From Laccaria trichodermophora (taxonomy: Eukaryota; Basidiomycota; Agaricomycetes; Agaricales; Hydnangiaceae): a stretch of DNA of 64,000 bases. How positions within the stretch are numbered: position 1 is the stretch's first letter; each line of letters opens with the position of its first letter. Location of the stretch: assembly GCA_018417955.1 (NCBI GenBank), contig JACTVC010000003.1:1860001-1924000 (forward strand), in the 5' to 3' direction. Both the position numbers and the translations under genes were made by a program. Positions 58,767 through 64,000 of the stretch are shown piece after piece. The notes under the pieces were generated by a model. That model had not been told where the DNA came from and searched no databases. It was given only the letters and a program-made list of their open reading frames with translations.

Positions 58767-61700
58767 ATGGATGTACGCATTTATTATCATTACATCTCAT
58801 GCTGTTTGACGTCTGATCATGGTCCTGATCTTTTCATAGCAAAATTTTGTGCAAGGCTTGCACGCTCTCCTTGTCCAGACAACTTCAAATGACACCGCAA
58901 GTCTCAAAGCTGCAAGTCTTTAGGTCTTATGCTGTCACACTTCTCATCATAACCATCTCTCTCTTAGGCCACAGCACAATTGAATCAAGACTATTACAAA
59001 AATCCCTCATGCATTTCTGCACTCGCGAGTATTCTTGCCAGTTCCCCAGAGGAACCTGTACGTGACGATGACTGCGATTGCACCTAATTTTTTTTTGACG
59101 CGTTTTAAATCATTTAGGTTCGCCAATTGGCCGCGGTTGAGCTGCGAAAACGCGTCAACCAGAACAGTGGAAATCTATGGACACAACTCTCACAAATTGA
59201 GCGCGAAGAGATCAAAGCTAAACTTCCGGAGCTCATTCTATCCGAGCCAAAGTAAGCAGAAGTCATTGACGTCCCTCTGGCAGCTATCTGATCGCGTCTC
59301 TTCACGTAGCAAACTTGTTCGGCATTCAGCTGCTCGTGTCATCGCTGCCATCGCCAGCATCGAGATCCCCCTTGGAACTTGGGATCAACTTCTTCCGTTC
59401 CTCCAACAAACATGCACCTCTACACAGGCTGCTCACCGCGAAGTCGGATCTTTTATTATGTTTACCGTTCTCGAAAATATCGTCGAGGGCTTCCAACAAC
59501 ACATGCAAGGGTTGTTCATCTTGTTTAGCCAGATGCTGGCAGATCCTGAGAGCATCGAAGTTCGCATCACCACCGTTCGGTACAAATCTTGCGCGCGTCA
59601 TTTGCTGAGACATACCGGCTGATTAATGTTTCAGGGCGTTGGGAGTGATAGCACAATATATTGACTCCGATGACAAGGCCGAACTGGTACGTGTTCTGCT
59701 GCCAGAAATAGTATTTCTTTATCAAAAAAAAAAAAACTGTTTAGAAATCTTTCCAAGCCCTTCTTCCGGCTATGATCCAAGTTATCGGGCAAACCGTAGA
59801 AGCTGGTAACGAGACAGGCGCAAGGCAGTTGTTTGATGTCCTTGAAACTCTTCTCATCCTCGTACGTGCACTTTTCAACTGCAGGGAACATCCTGCCGAC
59901 ACTCTCATGTAGGAGGTTTCTGTTCTCGGCAAGCATATACCTGAGCTTGCCCATTTCCTCCTCCAATGTGGTGGCAATCGTGGGTTTGACAGCGAACTTC
60001 GTGTTCTAGCTCTCAATGCCCTCAACTGGACCGTCCAATAGTAAGCATGTCAAAGTTGCTTGAACGGGGTCTTATTTTCTTTTCTAGCAAAAAGTCCAAG
60101 ATTCAAAGTAACAATCTTGCCCCTTCCATCCTCGAGGGTCTTATGCCCATCACTACTGAGGACGAGCCAGAAGACGTTGACGACGATGCTCCTTCCCGGG
60201 TAAGTTTCTCCATTCAGCGACTTGTACTCGCCTGACTTCTTACAGTCGGCTCTCCGCATCATCGACGGTCTCGCCACAAATCTTCCACCTTCCCAAGTCT
60301 TCCCTGCGTTGCGAACTCTTATCATGCAATACTTTAACTCTCCAGATCCAACTCACCGAAGGGGTGCAATGCTTGCCCTTGGTGTTTGTGTGGAAGGCTG
60401 TAGTGAGTATATGACACCTTTGATGGGTCAAGTATGGCCAGTCGTCGAAGCTGGGCTGCAGGACGGCGATGCCACCGTTAGGAAAGCGACTTGCGTCGCC
60501 GTCAGCTGCCTTTGTGAGTGGCTTGAAGAAGAATGCATTTCGAAGCACACCGTCCTTGTGCCTGTAGGTCACATCGAACCTCCATCTTTGCTAGTATTAA
60601 CAGATGCTTCTAGAGCATCATGGCCCTCATCAACGATGGTGCTACCCAGAGGACGGCCTGCACCGCTTTGGATGCTCTGCTTGAGATCCTCCACGATGGG
60701 ATTGATCAGTATCTGCAGCTTATTATGGAACGGCTTGCTTCTCTGCTCGAGACTGCACCGATCTCTGTCAAGGCTGTTGTGACCGGTGCCATTGGAAGCG
60801 CGGCACATGCTTCCAAAGAGCGCTTCCTGCCCTACTTCCAACCAACAATGAACCATCTTGCGGGTTTTCTTAATCTTACAGGTGAAGGAGAAGAAATTGA
60901 ACTTCGTGGGATCACCATGGATGCGATTGGTACCTTTGCTGAAGCTGTCGGCAAAGACGTCTTCCGGCCTTACTTCCCGGATATGATGAAGCATGCGTTC
61001 CAAGGAACTGAGATGGCCAGCGCAAGACTTCGAGAGTGCAGTTTCCTGTTCTTTGGTGTCATGGCACGGGTTTTTGGAGAAGAGTTTGCTCCATATTTAC
61101 CTCAAGTGGTGCCTCCGTTGTTGAACAGCTGCAAACAACTAGAGCAAGGCGAGGAGGATTTGACTGGTACGTGTCTTGTCTTCCCCTCTCTCCGAGTTTC
61201 CGTTCTCCAACTCACCCCTCGCAGTCTCTATTGCAGAAGCCTCCGCAGCGTTTGCCTCCGGGTCTTCCCCAGCCAGCGCTATCACTATTGGCAACGAGGA
61301 TGCAAACGGAAACATTTCCATCGAACTTGAAGATACTGACGTTGACAAGTTGATGGAGGTTAACAGCGCTCTAGCTGTCGAGAAAGAGATTGCTGCCGAT
61401 ACCATTGGCACACTTTTCGCTGCAACCCAGAGCCATTTCTTGCCCTTTGTGGAGCCCTGTGTACTCGAACTCGTCGCGCTCCTCCCTCATTACTACGAAG
61501 GCATAAGAAAGAGTGCCACAGACTCCTTATTGGAGATTGTTAGAACCTTCTACGACTTAAGCGATCATAAGGAATGGGTTGCTGGTGCAAATGCCGTACG
61601 TTTTTTCGTTTTTTTTTTTTGGTCTATACTGCGCTAAGCACTCCCTGTAGCCCAACAATGTGGACCAGCAAGTTAAGGATCTTATCGACCACGCCCTTGT

Positions 61701-62984
61701 TCCTCTGTTAGACATGTATGAGACTGAGGACAACAAGTAAGTCGCGATTACTGTCATTTCCCCTACTTTTGTTTCCTCCTTTGTCTCCGTGACGAAACAC
61801 GCGTAACTCAGCTCACTTCGATGCTTTTGGCGATGAGAAGAAACGCGAACTTTATCTGATTCCCTTTCAATGGCACAGCCTAAAATTTATGCTAGTACTT
61901 ATCTGTTTTCCAGGTCTGTAGTTTCATCTTTGTGCATTGGACTCGCCGAGACAATCAACAAAGTTGGCCCTGTCGCCCTCGAAGGACGTGAGCAATGACC
62001 TATCCCTTATTCTGGTGATATCGACTAACGGAGGAGAATTTTCATAATCTTTAGGCCACGAGCCGCTCTGCAGGATTGCCATTCAAATTCTAGAGCAGAA
62101 AGCGTTTTGCCAACAGGATCCAGATCAGGACGAAACTGAAGAAGCCCCAGAGGATCAGGCTGAATACGACTCAGTATTGATTTCGTCTGCCGGGGATCTG
62201 GTTGCTTCGTTGGCGAACGCATTGGGAGCCGATTTTGCTCCCGCCTTCAACGGTTTCTTCCCCTTGATCAGCAAATATTATGTGAGTCCCCATATCCCTA
62301 CCGTTCTTGGTTACGTTCTGAGTTGCCAATTTTTTTTTGCAGAAACATACCCGCTCCCTTAGCGATCGTTCATCGTCCATTGGTTGCCTTGCCGAGATCA
62401 TATCTGGAATGAAGGCTGCGGTCACTCCTTCCACCCAGCCATTATTGGAGTTGTTCCATCGTGCTCTAAGCGACGACGAACCCGAGGTTCTGAGCAACGC
62501 GGCTTTCGCTGTTGGCCTGTTGGTGGAGTACAGCGAAGTGGATCTTTCGCAGCAGTACCTCCCCCTCCTTGCTGCTCTTCGGCCCCTGTTCGTAGTCAAC
62601 GACCAATCATCAGCGGCGAAGCTGAATGCGAAGGACAATGCCGCCGGTGCCGTTGGTCGCTTGATCGTCCGCAACACTGCCGCAATTCCTCTTGACCAAG
62701 TCCTTCCCATCTTCATTGGCGCCCTTCCCCTAAAGAACGATTACCTGGAAAACCGGGCGGTTTTCCGTGCTCTCTTCCACCTCTTTCGTACAAGTGGGCC
62801 CGCTCTTTACCAGTACATGGACCTTCTACTTGCGGTATTCGCGCACGTTCTAGATCCCAGTGCACCAGATCAGGTCGGGGACGAGATCAGACATGAGCTT
62901 ATCAATTTGATTGTGGCTTTGAATCAAGAAGACCCAGGAAAGGTTCAAGCGGCAGGTTTGTCGGTATTCCTGCCGGGGGCTTAG
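58767..62984 (+). CDS. kap123: Importin beta-4 / Kap123 karyopherin
   Basis: A gene with about a dozen introns and roughly 1,050 residues. The start is only MD before the first intron, then QNFVQGLHALLVQTTSND and QLNQDYYKNP, the importin-beta N-terminus. HEAT-repeat blocks follow throughout: VRQLAAVELRKRVNQNSGNL, RVIAAIASIEIPLGTWDQLL, RGAMLALGVCVEGCSEYMTP, RECSFLFFGVMARVFGEEFA and PEVLSNAAFAVGLLVEYSEV. It ends QEDPGKVQAAGLSVFLPGA. Kap123 imports ribosomal proteins and histones H3/H4 into the nucleus. An acidic insert (IELEDTDVDKLMEVN) matches the acidic loop of importins. The second intron needs a weak donor (GTCTTT). Confidence 0.92.
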
Positions 62985-63259
62985 AGGCCTGTCGATCATT
63001 GATGTTTTGTTTTGTCTTCTTCACGCTCTATTCATGTGGATTACTATCTCTTTCGCTTACGCTCACGACTGTTGTCTGGTTTAGAATATGTCAAACTTTG
63101 GCTTGGAATAATACATGTTGTCTGTTGTTGACCAGAGGCCTCCGACGCTGAGGTGACCGCTATGGTCGCGTCTGTCGATATTTATAACCTTGAACTGTCC
63201 TTTATACCGTATATTGTGAACTCGCTGGCCGATACGCCACCTGGCTGGCACCCCGCCCA

Positions 63260-64000
63260 ATGCCATTTCCTACTATGATCGTCCTTCTTTTCTGTATTTT
63301 GGCTCCCCTACCAATTCAATTATCTGTAGCATCACCAGTAACCGTCGCCCAACCCCTCAACAACCAGCTGCCTCTCATCGCTCGGACGAATCAGCCGTTC
63401 TCTTGGTCTCCCTCTCTCAATACATTTCGCTCAGACGACCCTTTGACGTACACCACCTCTGCGCTTCCTACGTGGCTGTCATTCGATCCTTCTGCGCTTA
63501 CATTTCATGGAACTCCATCTGCCCAGGACGAAGGCAATCCAGAAATCACCTTGACGGCCCACAGCTCCTCGTCATCGGCGTCGTCTACCTTTACCTTCTG
63601 CGTCACCCATTATCCTCCACCCACGGTGGGTCTTGCCATTTCGGACCAATTTCATGACTCGAATCCCTCTCTGTCTTCGGTCTTTACTTTGGCGCCTCTT
63701 TCTGCAATTGCAACCTCGAACCCTGCTCTTCGCATTCCACCAAAATGGTCCTTCAGTATTGGCTTTGAAAGCGGTACGTTTAAGGCCGATCACAATCTCT
63801 ACTACGAGGCTCGGCAGGCCGATGGTTCTGAACTTCCAGACTGGATGACATTCAATTCAAAGGACATTACTGTCAACGGCTTTGTGCCCGAAAAGGACAT
63901 CACGTTCTCGCCCATGACCTTTGCTCTGGTTCTCATCTCGTCTGACCAGTTAGGTTACAGAGCTATGTCAGCCCCGTTCGACATTGTTATAGCCGATCGT
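63260..64000 (+). CDS. axl2: Axl2-like cadherin-domain polarity protein, 5' part only
   Basis: An open frame that reaches the right edge of the window without a stop: 247 residues, no introns so far. The start MPFPTMIVLLFCILAPLPIQ plus LSVA is a signal peptide. Two cadherin-like (CADG) repeats follow: LPLIARTNQPFSWSPSLNTF, ALPTWLSFDPSALTFHGTPS, then WSFSIGFESGTFKADHNLYY and GSELPDWMTFNSKDITVNGF. The order and spacing match the extracellular half of yeast Axl2, the axial-budding landmark anchored in the plasma membrane. The membrane segment and tail lie outside the window. The start gives a clean signal peptide, so I trust it. Confidence 0.82.
   Translation, partial: MPFPTMIVLLFCILAPLPIQLSVASPVTVAQPLNNQLPLIARTNQPFSWSPSLNTFRSDDPLTYTTSALPTWLSFDPSALTFHGTPSAQDEGNPEITLTAHSSSSSASSTFTFCVTHYPPPTVGLAISDQFHDSNPSLSSVFTLAPLSAIATSNPALRIPPKWSFSIGFESGTFKADHNLYYEARQADGSELPDWMTFNSKDITVNGFVPEKDITFSPMTFALVLISSDQLGYRAMSAPFDIVIADR

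Overview
This window is nuclear DNA from a basidiomycete fungus, most likely a mushroom-forming Agaricomycete. Almost every gene is cut by many short introns of about 45-70 nt with GT..AG ends and CTRAY-like branch sites. The 5' end and both strands carry dense housekeeping genes, and the F-box-like and BTB/POZ proteins are of the types expanded in Agaricomycetes. The genus cannot be told from the sequence alone.

Layout. 1-4.97 kb has no convincing gene. It is a repeat graveyard with diverged direct repeats, a 100-bp-class tandem array, a perfect 21-bp palindrome with a third copy, and a 129-bp MITE-like element. 4.97-10.0 kb holds two unknown genes on the minus strand and an F-box-like gene on plus. 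10.1-14.6 kb is a tight head-to-head pair, COQ6 (minus) and SEC6 (plus). 14.7-33.3 kb is a run of minus-strand genes: NAD synthetase QNS1, acetyl-CoA carboxylase ACC1, Arp2/3 subunit ARPC2, a bestrophin-type channel and a Zds1-domain protein. 34.1-39.8 kb on plus carries TMA16, an FAD-dependent aromatic hydroxylase, a decayed choline-phosphate cytidylyltransferase copy and an F-box-like gene. 40.1-45.5 kb on minus carries a Zap1-like zinc-finger factor, an LRR protein, a Crh-type GH16 enzyme and mitochondrial uL23. 45.6-51.5 kb on plus carries DCR2 phosphatase and BUD6. 51.8-58.3 kb on minus carries a small two-exon gene, a secreted CBM19-like protein, a BTB protein, DHODH (URA9) and a doubtful small ORF. 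58.8-64 kb on plus carries KAP123 and the 5' part of an AXL2-like gene that runs off the right edge.

The genes serve central metabolism (ubiquinone, NAD, fatty acids, pyrimidines), trafficking and nuclear import, and cell polarity. Five loci belong to polarised growth in yeasts: SEC6, ARPC2, ZDS, BUD6 and AXL2. I see no tRNA, rRNA, CRISPR, secondary-metabolite cluster or intact transposon. The most unusual gene-level observation is the broken cytidylyltransferase paralogue at 37.7-38.5 kb. No clearly new biological system is evident.
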